A stretch of 64,000 nucleotides of DNA from Lasiosphaeris hirsuta (Eukaryota > Ascomycota > Sordariomycetes > Sordariales > Lasiosphaeriaceae). The notes under the pieces are model-generated. The model was given only the letters and a program-made list of their open reading frames with translations. It did not search any database and was not told the DNA's origin. Location of the stretch: assembly GCA_030549175.1 (NCBI GenBank), contig JAUKUA010000008.1, positions 310,001 to 374,000 on the forward strand. The letters are read 5' to 3'. The position numbers were made by a program, and so were the translations under genes. Positions 1 through 12,700 of this stretch are shown here, piece after piece (position 1 is the first letter of the stretch; each line of letters starts with the position of its first letter).

Positions 1-915
1 TGACCTCTCCCCATTGACAAGATCAAGCTGCGGCATTTTCGTAACTGGTCGAGACGGATAGCAAGTTACGTTCAGGGCCCTCTAGGCTGATCTGGGTGAC
101 TCACGGACGAAGGCAAGCGGTCGGATCCGGTAAGTGTCGCGAAGGGCGGTCGGCCCTGATTACTCGTGCGGCAGACGAAAAGTCAGCACTAGAGTCGAGT
201 TCATGTTTACGGTTGGAGATATCGTAGGGCGGTGGAGGTGGGAATGGTAGGTGCTCTGATGGATACACGACCAGGGGACGAGAACCCATGGGGGAGAGGG
301 CAAAGGGCAAAGGGCACCGAGATTGAGTGGGCATTCGTGGCCAAAGGCCAAAGGAAGAAGAGGCAACAGAAGCGGGTTCTTTTAGCTAACAGATGTCGGA
401 AGCGCCGCCATGATGGCTGGGGGGAACCTAGTGATTGAAGAGAAGAGCAAACGGGGTCGAGGGTACAAGAAGAGGACGTTGGGGCAGGGAGGTCTATTTA
501 TACGCGACCAGTGACCGTGCGACCAATCAGGGCGGGGTAGTGGGGTGGCCGCGTCTCGATTAGGAAGGGCGCTAAACCTAGCGACGACAGCCGCAAAAGA
601 AACAGAATACAACAACTATCACATAACTCAGATACCATATGATAGAAAAGCGACAGCTCTAATTATCTTTCGAGAGGCGTTTGGAAGTAGCTGCAGTGGC
701 CTTTAGAAGGCCCATATGTGCCAGTCAGATACTGGCTCGTCGGCTAATCAGTGTCCGATAGCGTTGACTTGGGCTAATCGCAAGGCGGCTTAAAGAAAGG
801 AAAAGGGTAGAGGGGCTACCTAGGAGCTAGACAGCTTTGTAGTTAAGGGACGGGGTTCCTCCCGCCTGGCCTGGCATAAAACAAACCACCACAGGCCCAA
901 CATTTCCAATGGCCA
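1..915. other. No supported gene (3' flank of the Myb gene)
   Basis: Base composition is normal and not RIP-like. Open frames here are short, overlap on both strands and show no recognisable domain. Near the left edge the minus strand has an ATG (codons reading MPQLDLVNGER) that could begin a gene running off the window, but there is too little sequence to support it. A TATA-like stretch lies near 493-501 on the plus strand. Small direct repeats of the type caaaggg occur at about 300-350. I see nothing else. Confidence 0.5.
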
Positions 916-2996
916 CTAGCTCATCTTTCCCCAATGTTGCTTCACAGCATTCTCAGTCCGACCTAGTTGGCCAGCAATCCACGACCAATCTTTCTTTTCC
1001 TTCAAATACGACCGCAACCGTCGCTCTTCGAGAGGCGACCAACGATGGGCCTTACCACGGGCCTGGCTGTTCCGCTTGCTCCCTACTCCGTCGGTAATAT
1101 CAGAGTCGCCGTCGGTCTCGATACCTTCAGAAAGATCGTCACCGTCATCATCGTTACTAGCGTCGGAGAGAGAATCACTTTGACCCGATATGATCTTTTC
1201 GGTCTTGGTGTATTCAGGCAGTGTCATCGTGGGTTGGAGAGGATGGCCTGGCTGTCTCCCTACCGTGGCCATTTCCCGAGCGTACTCGCGTATGGATCCA
1301 AGGCACAGCCGTAGCATAATCGCGCTCTTTTCTGTGTCCGAGAAGCCAAAGTCGCTCTCGAACAAGGCCTCAAAGGATGCATCATCCTTAGGAATCCATC
1401 TCCATGCCATCTCCGTTAGCTGAAAAAGGTGCTCAGCACAAAAGCCGCATGCTCTGCAATCGTCCGTCGGGATCTCCCTTGAGGTTTCCAGATCGATGGG
1501 TTTTGCGGGTCTTGCCCCAGGGCCTTGCAGCCGTCCGTGGCCGTGAACTTTACGGTTATCGCCTCTCGGTGTCGAATCTCGCAGGCTCTGTGGACGGGAC
1601 AGCTCCTGCTGATTAGCGCCAGGACTCTCGGCTAACATGCGGGTGAGTGGCTGACGGAGAGGTTTCATCAGAGTCATGTTGCCGGGCTTATCTTCGGATG
1701 TCGGTAACGGACTCCGCCTTTCAAGCCTCCTTTTTTTGAGAGGGTGGGCAGTACGGCCAACCGGCGTACTGCTGTGAACGGTCCTTGGTCGTTTGGCCGT
1801 GCATGCGCCACTGCTGTCGTTCATGGCGTCTCCGTCCGCGTTGATTTCCATGGAGAGCCTCTTTAGCGGGGCAGGTTTTTCAGGGCCCAGCTGGTGATGG
1901 CCTGACTTGGTGGCGATAGTGTTAATCCTTGTTGACCTGCGCGGGCCGTTTAGGGTAGCGCTTAGTGTGGCTGTTGGAAGTGGTGTCTTGGGAGGACTGG
2001 TCTCATGCTGAGATGTTTGCTCGGTGGGTTGCGGGGAGGGAAGCTGAACGTAAAATGGGGCAGGTGCGGGAAAGGAGATGCGTTTCACTGCGTTGTTGGT
2101 AATCTCGGAAACCGATGTCTGGGATTCTAGGATGTTCGTCATGTTCCATACATTTGTGTCGCCGTATTGCCCGGGTATCTCCGTGTCGGTATATCGCCTT
2201 GTATTACAACAGTGTTGTTGAGTGGGGCTTGAACTATGGACCCCAGTTGTCGCTGCTGGAGCGATTTGGCACAGGGCTTGGGGCGGAAGTGACCCCGTAT
2301 GCAAGAGCTGAAGCCATTCCTCCGTAAACTCCGGTAGGTTCAATGAGGGACTTGTAATGAGATTCAATGCTCTGCTCGGAGTTATGAAGTGAAGCTCGTG
2401 CTGCTCAGAGAGCTCTGGAATAGGCTGTGTTGATACATTGTCGACATTATCCGCCGTGATTACTTCACCTGTAGATCTAAGTCAGCTCGTCCAACAATCT
2501 TAGCTAATTCCCGCTCTCACCTTTACTACCTGTTAGGCATGGCTGCCCCGTAATAAGCTTGAGTGGCGGAGGATCTAGAACTTCGTCGCTCCAAACCTCT
2601 CCAGCCGGGGATAAGGGCGTCAAAGCCGGTGCCATCAAGTCTTCGCTATAACTCAGGCATTCGTCGCTCCATGTATTGGCGCCGAGGAGGTCAATCTGGC
2701 AGAAGCCATCGAGTCTAAACATTTCATCTCCTAAGAATCGTGAGCGGAGGGGTTAGTCTCCAAGGAACTATCTCCGAGAACATACCTAGCATATGGCTCA
2801 CATCGCCGACTACGCCGCTTGGAGGAATCTGACTGTTCTGGGGTGGCGTCGCTTCAGTTCTATGCAGACTGAGAAGTTGCTCTGTTGGATCGGCTTTGAA
2901 CTTCGGTCTCGAGGCACCACGTTTGGACACTCTTTTAGGGGGCGGTTTAAAGTTGATTAATCCCATCCCTGGTCGCGTTATGGTTGGGAAGATCAT
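916..2996 (-). CDS. Myb/SANT-domain DNA-binding protein, three exons
   Basis: Likely a nuclear DNA- or chromatin-binding protein. Exons are 2996-2786, 2730-2521 and 2468-916. Introns are 2785-2731 (55 bases, donor GTATGT, acceptor TTAG) and 2520-2469 (52 bases, donor GTGAGA, branch-like GCTGAC, acceptor ACAG). The three parts join in one frame of 1,974 bases, giving 657 residues. The N-terminus is basic (FKPPPKRVSKRGASRPKFK). The middle is low-complexity and rich in Ser, Pro and charged residues, with a Cys cluster CRACGFC. An acidic stretch (about residues 570-600) precedes the C-terminal Myb/SANT repeat: RWSPLEERRLRSYLKEKKDW, then WIAGQLGRTENAVKQHW, with the three spaced Trp/aromatic positions of the fold. 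The start is the first ATG of a frame that splices cleanly. Seen: frame, splice sites, motif. Inferred: nuclear role; the target is unknown. Confidence 0.85.
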
Positions 2997-4000
2997 CCTG
3001 GCTCTCAGCTTTCGTCGAGATGACTGGAGTTTTTACACACTCTGACACAGGAAGTGTGCGGCGGGGGCCGGGGATATATACCCCAGTTCGAGGCGTCCGC
3101 TCTGGGGCAGGACAGCCTATCCACATCTGCCGGTCCCCGACGGCTCACTCTGATGCGAGAGCATCTCCGGCGACGAATACCCGCGCTCAATCACAGACCG
3201 GTGTGACGTGCAAGGGGCCCATTCCTACACTGCCAACTTCCCCTCCCCCCTTCCCCTCCCCCTTTTTAATGCGATTTGTCAGTTGATCGCCCCACCACCA
3301 AGCAAGTCCCTGTGCCGGCAAAGAAGGGGGTACCCCTACGTCGTAGGCATCCCTCGAATGCGCCCGCTGCTAGCACCTTGATCCCCACCCTCAGCCAGCT
3401 AAGAAGCAGACCTGAGTCATTTTCGTCGAGAGCAAAGTGTCGGGAGATTCTGCTCCTCCTCGCTCCTTACTTGCCGGCTTCCCAGTTGGCCCTTCGTTGG
3501 TCCCTAGGGACTGGCTCTCTCAGACGGATGTTATGCTCGGCTGATTGCTTTCATGCTGCCTGTGTGCCTTGACTCACGAATCCGATGCTCCCCTCCTCCT
3601 CGCCTGTTGGTCGGTTTGGTCAGCCCTGATACCGTCCTTGCCACCGTCGCTGTCCGTGGACAGCCGCTGTCTGTCGCCCGGCAACTCTCCATCCCATGCT
3701 ATTCTTATCCCGCTCAGGCAGTCCTCGGCCTTGGTCGAGCCGTAAGGGGGCCCCTGAGCCTTCTTGGAGGTACCAGACCTTCCTTGTTAGGCAATTCGGA
3801 GACTCCGCTGCGGAGTTGACTCCAATGCGGGCGCGCTTCTCCTGAATCCTGCATTCCATGCCTAGCGTAGACCAATAGCGTTCTCGTCACGATTGCCAAC
3901 GCATCGGTCGAACGGAGGCAGCTGAGTCAGGCAAGTGGTCGACACTACTGTCGAACATGTAACTCGTATCCCCGAAATGGAATATGGTACTCGTCTCGCC
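2997..4000. other. Upstream region of the Myb gene, no supported gene
   Basis: This is normal-GC sequence just upstream of the Myb gene start. A pyrimidine-rich tract (plus strand, about 3228-3267) and a TATA-like element near 3073-3082 (gatatata) are the only visible promoter-type signals, and neither can be assigned with confidence. Short open frames on both strands lack domains, consistent splice sites or convincing ATG starts. I see no RNA gene. Confidence 0.4.
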
Positions 4001-4240
4001 GTGTTTGGAAAGTGTTGTCTGCCTGGCCGTCTCTCGATATTTTCCCAAGAGAACGTACCATCGCAAGAACGCAATCCTCCGTGCCGTGTCTGGAAAGTGT
4101 GAGTTGCCCAGCCGCCTCCCTTCCCATACTTTCCCTAATAGGACGCACTCTCGGTGAGCTATCGTGAACACGCAATCGCCCGGCGCCATGTCAGGAAAGT
4201 GCGAGCCACGTAGCTCCTTGTGCTGGATCTGGAAAGTGTA
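4001..4240. repeat. Imperfect repeats sharing the core ggaaagtg
   Basis: The core ggaaagtg occurs at about 4007, 4092, 4194 and 4231. The first two cores sit in longer similar blocks: cgtgtttggaaagtg or cgtgtctggaaagtg, followed 20-60 bases later by similar tcttcccaa/tttccc, cgcactc/cgtacc and acgcaatc words. The unit is roughly 85-100 bases and is diverged. The minus strand is open through the block (3887-4381) and its translation shows the same repeat (HFPDMAPG, HFPDTARR), but I take that as a result of the DNA repeat rather than as evidence for a gene. Confidence 0.45.
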
Positions 4241-4865
4241 GTCGTCTCTGTCTATTCCTACCAAGCCGTAACGTAGCCTCCGGCGATGCGTTCCCGTCGC
4301 GAAGGAGTAAGCCCAACGGACCCTGTCCGCCTGAGGTTGTAAGTGTGTGGGTGTACGGGCTCCCAATTCCGGCGGATTCAACTCCGACGCTGAGGGCTTA
4401 CTGGTGCCGAACTAGCTTTTTTAGTTGCAGGTCCATTTGCGCGCGGCTGCCTTGGTGGGTGCAGGCTGGAGCTTGCCTGTTTGAAGACGATTTGCTTTGG
4501 CTTGCGACGCTCCCTATAGCTGTTCTGAGTACGTTCACGGAGTTAGCGAAGAACTTGCTAGGCTGGAGAGCACGAACCGTAGCGCGCCGGAGGGTTTGAT
4601 GGCATGCGCATTGGTGTCTGAACGATGAAATTCGCAGCGATGAGAGCGTCTGGTCAGGGCCGAGTCGTTGGCTGGGGCTTAGCGAAAAAGAGAAGGTGGG
4701 GCAGAAGAGTGACATTTGGAGGGACTTGGAGGTACAACGGGCGACCGGGCTCTCTTTATGGGCCGCGAGCGCAGCGGGGTGCGGCGCAGCCGAGATTTTC
4801 CCGACTTAGCAGGTGTCGGAAATGGCAGGTGTGTGTCGCACCTTCCGGAGGCGGGCAAGCCGTCA
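4241..4865. other. No supported gene; GC-rich edge before the AT-rich block
   Basis: Open frames on both strands (for example 4345-4599 plus and 4398-4715 minus) overlap each other and have no recognisable domain. GC content stays normal up to about 4865, where the sequence changes within a few bases to the AT-rich RIP-mutated block. Confidence 0.45.
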
Positions 4866-7779
4866 CAAATAATACTAAATAGTTTTAATATAAGATTACT
4901 TAGTATAATATTAAAGCTAAACTATTATTAAAAAAAAAAGCATTGCTAATATTAGGCCATAAGAAAGGAAAGATTATAAATGGAAGTATAAAGAATAGAA
5001 GAAAAGCCTATATATCAAAAATATAGTTTTAACCTTTAAAAGATTAATAAGAATCTTTCTACTTATTATAAAAACACTTATATATATAATTTATAACTTA
5101 TTATCATGTTAAAACGAAGTTATTGTTCTTTATAGTCAATATTTATAAAGGAGCTTTTAATCTCGTCGTTTTTTAACTTAAGGATAACTAAGATAGGAGA
5201 ATAGTTTTAGGACATAACTTTATAATAGAAAGGGTTTTACCGACTATATTCTTATTTAAAGTAACTACTATGATCGAGTAGAAATACAGATCTATAGAAG
5301 CAGAGGTTATAATAGTTATATAGGTAGTTAAGATGCTTAGAAAGATAGTTTAGTTAAACTAATATCATTTAAACGTCTTGATAAATTACGTTCTTATTAA
5401 AGGTATCGTTAAGTATATATCTTTAGTAATGATAGACTTAAATAAGGCTAACGTTAAGCTTATAAATGTAACAAACTAGCTTTCATAGTTTAAGATTAAT
5501 ATTTTTTATATCTCGGGCGTTTTTAATATCGTTCCTAATATATTCTTACGGCTTCTAACGTTTGAATAAGACTCTAAGAAGCTTAAGATAGATAAATCTA
5601 ACAAACTTCATAATATCTAAGCTATGATATAGAATATAAGAGACGAGATATCTATTATGGTTACTTAAGTAATTACCAAGCCTATTATTAACGACTTATT
5701 TAGAACTACCTTATATAAGAGTTATAAGAACGATACGAAATATAACAAGTTAATAGTTAATATCAAAGTTAAGATAAAAAAACCTATCATACTATAATAG
5801 ATAGAATATGCTAGAGTACCTAAGAGATACCTATAACTTCTAATAGAACTATTTAAGATTAGAAACAAGTTATTATATTATGTTGATCACGATAGAAATC
5901 GTTGTCTTTATATCTTAAGGACGTACGTTAAGATAGTACTTAAGATTGTTTATAATAAATCGTATCATTTCAGTTCTTATAAGATAATAAATAACCTTTA
6001 AAATATATACTTTACTAACAAGGTATAAAAAGTAAAACGTTTTATCTAATTTTATAAGACTTATTACTAAAACCAGACCGACAGGTAGCTTACGAACAGA
6101 AAAATGATACTTATCTATACCACCCCATAGCCGTTCTATACCATCATAATAAATTTCATTATCAGCCTATCTACAATCTCATCAGCCAGAACGATATGAT
6201 ACCTTGAAGACTATAATATACTTATCATACTTTATATAGTTATATATAAGGTTTCTAAAAAAAAACATTCTTACTAACGGGACATTATAACTACATAGCT
6301 AAGGATTAAGCAAAGATATTAACGAAATCATTATTTATATGTGACTAGAAACTACCAACGATAATTATTAGTGACAAAAACCTAAAGTTTACTTTGGTAT
6401 TATAGAAAGAGATTTTTGATATTTATAACGTTAAACTACTCTTTCTACCACTTATTACTTACAACCTGATAGCTAGTCAAAAAGAACGAACTAGACGATT
6501 AAGATTACTATTCATTTCTATATCTCATAACAGACAGAGAAGTTCCGTAGGTTAATATATTACCATTACTCCAATTTAACATTGATAATAAACTAACTAT
6601 TACGATTAGTAAATTATCTAATAAACTAGTCCTCAGATTCTAACTAAGGTCCCTAGTAGACATTTTAACTATAAAAAAAGAAATAAAATTAAGTACCAAA
6701 GTAACGGAAGTTCTTAACAAATATTACTAAAAGAAAGTAATTTAACTTTTTAATATCGTTAACGTAATAATAAAACTTTATTATAACGACAAGTATGTAT
6801 CTAAGACTTTTAAGATTATAGATATTATTTACTTATATCTTTATAAAGGTTACTATCTACCCAGTAAGTTAAAAAGAAAATAGTAACCTTAAAAAGTAAG
6901 TCCATTTAAGATCATTAATAAGATAAAGGCAAGTAATCTAACTTATAAGTTAAATTCCCGGTGTTATAGAAAGTATACCTAATCGTCTTAGTTATATAAC
7001 TATACTATCCTTAATAAAGTAAGGATCCTTTTAGCTAAAAGTAAAAGATATTACTAGTTGCTAAGGTTAACAAATAAGAAGAATAGAAGCTTAACTATAT
7101 CGTTAGTAATAAAGTAATTTGGAAGAAAAAGAACCTAAGTATTAAGTACCTCATCCGTTAAAAAAATCACGAAGCTAAAGACGATATATAGAAGCTAAGA
7201 ATAAACTTATTACTAAACGTAAGAGATATTATTATAAGTTACGAAATAAGGAATCTTATTAACTAAGATAAGGAGTATAAGAAAAAGGATATCAAGATTA
7301 TTAAGTACGTTAAGGTCGATATTATCTTTACTATAGAAATAGTAGTTAAGCTTTCATAATACTAAACTGTTAAATAATAGATATTTTTAAAAATGAACAG
7401 CTTTATTAATAAGATAAGAGAATATTCTAGCTATAATACCAGATCATTTCTTTCTTTTACTTTCCTTTGTTAACCTTACTTAGTTACATCAGTACCTTCT
7501 TACTACGAGTTAAAAAAGAATAGATAATTAGATAGAAGACTTATTATAGTATTGTTTTTCCTCTGTTAATTTTCCTTATCATAAGGTCCTAGCTTACCAG
7601 GCTAGGCTACTAATAAAAAAAACCCCCTTCTATAAAAACTTTTATGTTTTTCTTTCTTATAACTATTACTACCTTCATCGCCGCCATTAAGTTATACCTC
7701 TACACTTTCATTATATCTTATTATCACGTTTATTTATACTTTGAGATAGTTAAATTTAGCTATTCATAAAGATATATTT

Positions 7780-9395
7780 ATAAAATAAAGTGTTAATTCG
7801 AGGTAACTCGAGCTAAGCTAAATAATCTAGACGTACCTAAGGACAGCTTAATAGCTAAGAGTTTAGACCTTACGTACCTTTAAATTCTAGCTGAAGAAAC
7901 CTTAAGACACGCTAGATAAGCCTAAGAAAACGTTACTGCTACTACCGCACATAGTAATAACAACTATGACAAGTCTAAGCTTAACAATCTACCTAATTAC
8001 GATTCTAACTATGATAATAACAAGAGTAAGTACATAAAGAACGATAACTTTAACCTTACCATAGAAGGTAAACCTAATAACGAGGATAAAGAGATAACCT
8101 CAGATCTCTCAGGTAGTTTACTTAGCTTTTCTACCGGCTTACCTATTAAATATTACATCCCTAAGAAGTACTACTATTAAGACATAAAGATACTTTAGAA
8201 ACAGGCTAAGTAAAGAGCTAAGTAACCTACTACCAGCGATAAAGGATCCGAGGTCTTACTAGACTATAGAGCCTACTTCGAGTTTAAGTATTATAACAAG
8301 TTAATAAATAGATAAGAAGCTTATAAGTAAGTATGCCGTCTTTATGATTAACGATCCGAAACTTATTTTCGTAGTAAATAAAGAGATTAAGAATATCTTT
8401 ACTAAAGAATCAAAGTCGGCTACCAAGAACTAAGGTCTAGCTAACAACTTATATATATACCAGTTAAAAGAGTTGTTAAATAAGGCTAAGATAACAATAC
8501 GATAAGTAAGAGATTAATAATAATTACTTACCTTTAAAGGTATCTATCCTTATAACTATCTACTATTATCTCATAGCTACTTTAAACGAAGAGTTATCTT
8601 TAGTCTTTATCTACCTTAATTATCTCAACCTTACGTAAGTTCATACCTAGGCCGACTAAATAAACATTCTTATTACTAACACAAACTAATACTAACGTAC
8701 ATAGTTCTAATATCTTAAGTACTAACATGCTAATAAGACTATAAAGCTTAAGGAAACTAAAGTAGTCTATACGTCTTCCATAGCCAATATATTTACTAAC
8801 ATGTACGATTTCTAAAAGTACCTTAAGAATAAGATCAATACCTTTGAAAATAAGATTAAGAAGCTCCCAAGTTATAATAAAGTCTACAAAGCTTTCTAAG
8901 CTATAAAGTGAATGATAATAGATAACCTCGATAAGTATACTACTAAGGAACAAGTCAACACTCTAACGGGCCATATAAACAAGGTCAGCCTAAAGACCAA
9001 AGTACTTAATAACCAGGTCTAGGATCTTTAGAAGGTCCAAACAAAGCTTAACAAGGCGATTAAGTAACCATCAGCTACGTAACCTATGGCCGCCTCGACT
9101 ACTCGTTTAAGTACCCCTATACCTGTTATAACCTTTAGCATCTTACGTAAACGCCTTACTAAGGATACCTAGAGCGAAATCATAACTATAGGCACTTTAC
9201 CTAAGAAGGAAAATAAGCACGGTATCCTTACTAACCTATTCGGTACTAACGCTCCCAAGGTTAGTACACGTAACAAGTCAGTAACCTTTCTTCCTACTTA
9301 AGAGACCCCTACTAAAGGTATCGGTCGTAAAAAGCCTACTACTAAGTCACCTCTTAAGACGACTAAGCGGAAGACACTCTTCAATACTATAGACT
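7780..9395 (+). pseudogene. ORF3 relic of family A, truncated copy
   Basis: A long coding relic between the chromodomain and the 3' LTR. It is read on the plus strand with several in-frame TAA/TAG at former Gln or Trp codons. Readable pieces include KYAVFMINDPKLIFVVNKEI, NNLYIYQLKELLNKAK and a basic C-terminus SPLKTTKRKTLFNTID followed by a stop at about 9,395. The same pieces occur in the full copy at 15,760-14,130 with amino-acid differences, so the frame was real and diverged before or during RIP. I do not recognise the family. The sequence is rich in charged residues and may form a coiled coil. Function is unknown. Confidence 0.6.
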
Positions 9396-9543
9396 AAAGG
9401 GGTATGAGCGTAGGGAATGGGATGATCTAAGTACAGCAATGGTATACGAAAGGGCTAGGAGTAATTAGTACTTTTCTTATAGTTTAAGAGAGCGGAGGAT
9501 AATAACGAGAACGTTCTTTTCTTTATTCTTTGCCCCGGGTACA

Positions 9544-9777
9544 TGTTACGTAGAAAAATATAAATAGCCTAGATAAGTTAGTCTGTTATACACAGTCCCT
9601 ACGATCAATTAAGCACAGGGGATACGCTACCATGTAATAGTAACATATCCTCTAGACTAATTACTAACGGGCCATTCTTTATAAATTATTTACACCACCA
9701 TACAATATGTCATGTCAGTGTTCATGTAAAGGACTACCAAAGTAACACTTACACAAGCGGTTCTTTTGACCGTAGCA
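9544..9777 (+). repeat. Family A LTR (3' LTR of truncated copy)
   Basis: 234 bases, TGTTACGTAG...CCGTAGCA, the same length as the other family A LTRs and opposite in orientation to those at 13755 and 23098. The start TG and end CA are kept. Confidence 0.85.
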
Positions 9778-12700
9778 ATAAGATATTTAATTATCTTCTT
9801 CTTAGTATAAGAGTCGATATTTTCCTCGATTATAAATTCCTTAGAGTATATATTCCTAACTTGTTTTAACACTTTTAATGGATTTAAAATTAATTGAGAA
9901 CTAATTTAATATAGTTTGATAAGGAAAACATAAAAAGTAATATAGATCTTCCAACGTTCTAGAAGTTTAAGTTAGATGGCTATAAAAGATATTATCTTAA
10001 AGATTTTAAAAAGTCCGAGTAGTTTTTTATTTAACTTCTTCAAAGGTTTCTTAGTTTTGGTATTCTTACGTTAATTATTATTAGTTATTTTTCTATAAAG
10101 ACGGATACTGCTCTTCGTTTTTTATTACCTTATTTCTTTATTCGGTCTTAAGATTCTTTAAGATTATTATAAAGGTTCTTATAAACTATCGTTATCTAAT
10201 ATATTATGATTTTACTATATAGGTTTTACGTAAATTTATTATATAGGTTATTAACGACTAGGTAATATTTAAAGTTAACATAGAAAGGAAAGTTACTAAT
10301 AGAAGTAAACTAGTTATTATTTTACGTAAATTTTATTATAATAAGAAAAATATCTTAGTTACTCATCTTATAGTTTATAAAGACTTTGAGATACACTTTA
10401 ATATATTAGTTAAGATATTTAGTCTAGTTATTAGTCTAGGGATAAAACAAAGTAGACATTTCAAGCTTAGCTTTTATATATTTAAAGAAATTATACTAAA
10501 GTTTAATATTAAATCATAAGTTTCTATCTACAATAATACTAATAAGTATCTTATAAAAGTATTAATATTTTTATATAAAGATAAGTATTAAGTTTTTAAT
10601 TTTCTTAATATTATTCTCTAAGGATATAAAATATACCATTTTTATAAAGATATTAACAATAATCTAAATAAAACTATATTTATTTAAGAGAGATAAGTCT
10701 ATGATTAAGTGTAAAGAAATAAACTTCCATAGCAAATATTCTAGTTCAACAAGATAAAAAAGCTTAAATAAGAAGTAACGTCTTAGCTGATTTCCTTAAT
10801 ACTCGTAATAAGAACGTATAAATTAGGCGATATCTTCCTTAAGATTTAGCTACTATATGTTTCGCTTAATACTTTCAATAGTTTTGTCTATATTTATATG
10901 GCCTACTACTTTAATATTATATTCTAAGCAAATAATCTATTTCCTTAACATTATATTTTTAAAGATTTAGGTTCTTTCTTTCTAAAAGAGGATACCGTCT
11001 TAGTTTTCTATGTCTTTCCCAAGCTTCTTTCAAACTCCTTAGTAATAATCGTCCATTATTACTACTACTTTCTAAACTTGTTAAAAGAAGTCTTCGTTTT
11101 ATTTTAGTATCGAGATATTATGAAGTCGGACTTTCGTCAGTAAAAGTAAAAGACTTTTTAAATCTAAGAACTAATTTTCAGTTAAAACCGAGGTTATTAG
11201 CTAGTTTTTATCCCCTCTTTTCGAAAGGTACTCTTCGTACCATAAGAAAGTATCTACATTAGTATTTTAGGTACTAAGGTAAAATTTAATAATAAAGCTA
11301 AAGGTAGTAAGTTATTAAGTGTAACAACCACTGCAAACTACATCAAGGCTATGCATAAGCACTAGCTCCACGCAAGGCGTTCTTACAAAGCTGTACGTAA
11401 GCACAGCTTGTAAGCAAGGCATACTACAAAAGCTTAAAAGCTCTATATATACTACTATACTCCCCAGATAGATTAAAATAGATCATACACTTTACAGCAC
11501 TCTTTCTTCCACCTATTATTATAACTCCACTTCACTACCATTACTTCCACCACCTCCTTTAACTACGCCTATTAAGCTTAACGGCAGTTAAGGACCTTAG
11601 TAGTCTAGAAGTATTTTAGGTTACGATAGTTTGAAAAAACTTCGATATAGTATTTTACTCTTTTTAAGTTGTATCTTCATTTTTAGAATCCGTCGATAAT
11701 TACTAAGAGTTCTTTATTGTAAATCTCATAGTTCATTTAAATAAGGATTAGTTCATATAAACAAAAGAATATAAAATAATTTAATTATTATTTTAAAGTT
11801 AAGAAAAGATAAATCTGAGTATATAGTCAGAATAATTTACTTCGATAATAAAGATAAGTTTAAGATTAAAATAAGATACGAAGGGAATATATCTAAAGAT
11901 ATCTTTTAACGTTTCGAATGTTATATTTATATATTATGTCCATTTTTGTACTTATTTTAAGATATTCTTTATAGTATTGGTTAATCTTTCTAAGGTATCT
12001 TAAAGTTTAGTAATTAAGAAAAGTAGATACTAGTTCTTTACTATTCGTTTGTTTATGTTTTAATAGTTAACTATAGGTTGGAGATTCTTTAGATCTTAAG
12101 TAGCTTCTTTTTTTATTAAAATATCTTTTATAATAAAAAAGATTAGGAAAGAATATAGAGATTTTAATTCTTAGATTTTTTCTTCACTTAACATTTAGTC
12201 TAGCTAGGTATAGAGAATTATTTTTTTAAGTCTTAACATTAAGTATAGAAGTTTCAATAAGAGTTTACTCTCTTTTTTGATCTCGATTTCATAGTCTTAT
12301 AGTTTGTGTTTTAGAAGTTATTAAGCTACCCCAAAACTTATAAAAAGTATAAATTCTTAGAATCTTTCGGAGATTTCCTTAATTCAGGAGGTTATTACAC
12401 TAGTTACTACTTCTTTTTTACCTAGTATTATAAATAAGATATAATATTTTCGGTAAAATCCTAAGTTAAAGAAGACTTTAAATAAGTTATAGTCTTAAAA
12501 GTAGTTAAGTTAATATTTCTAAAGTTATTAGTAAGAAAAGATAATATCATATTTATTATCGAGGAGAGAGATTTCAAACGGGATATAGGAAAAGTGTCTT
12601 ATTTAGTATTTAAAAACGATTGTTTTTATATAATACTTCTTACTTTCAAAGTTAATTATAATATTAAAGACTTTAAATAACTTAATAAATTTACTTTAGA

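Larger units (their letters stand above)
4890..9777 (+). mobile_element. Family A chromovirus, 5'-truncated copy (plus strand)
   Basis: Collinear with the inverted copy at about 18,650-13,755. It begins abruptly at about 4890, within the part of pol that lies between reverse transcriptase and integrase, so the 5' LTR, gag, protease and reverse transcriptase core are missing. Seen on the plus strand: an integrase region at about 5,850-6,700 (degraded CQTDRQLTN, NFIIGL, then ISDKNLKFT), a chromodomain at about 7,081-7,208 (IKYLIR*KNHEAKDDI, with Trp changed to stop), a downstream ORF3 relic at about 7,780-9,395, and the 3' LTR at 9544-9777. The right end abuts family B copy I. No target duplication can be checked because the left end is lost. 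Confidence 0.85.

Noticed and set aside
3887..4381. 164-residue minus-strand frame with internal repeat
   Set aside because: The peptide repeat follows from the DNA repeat at 4001-4240; no domain, no introns, no supporting start.
8600..8953. Hydrophobic 117-residue minus-strand frame that looks like a membrane protein
   Set aside because: It is antisense to ORF3 of family A; the hydrophobicity comes from AT-rich complement codons.
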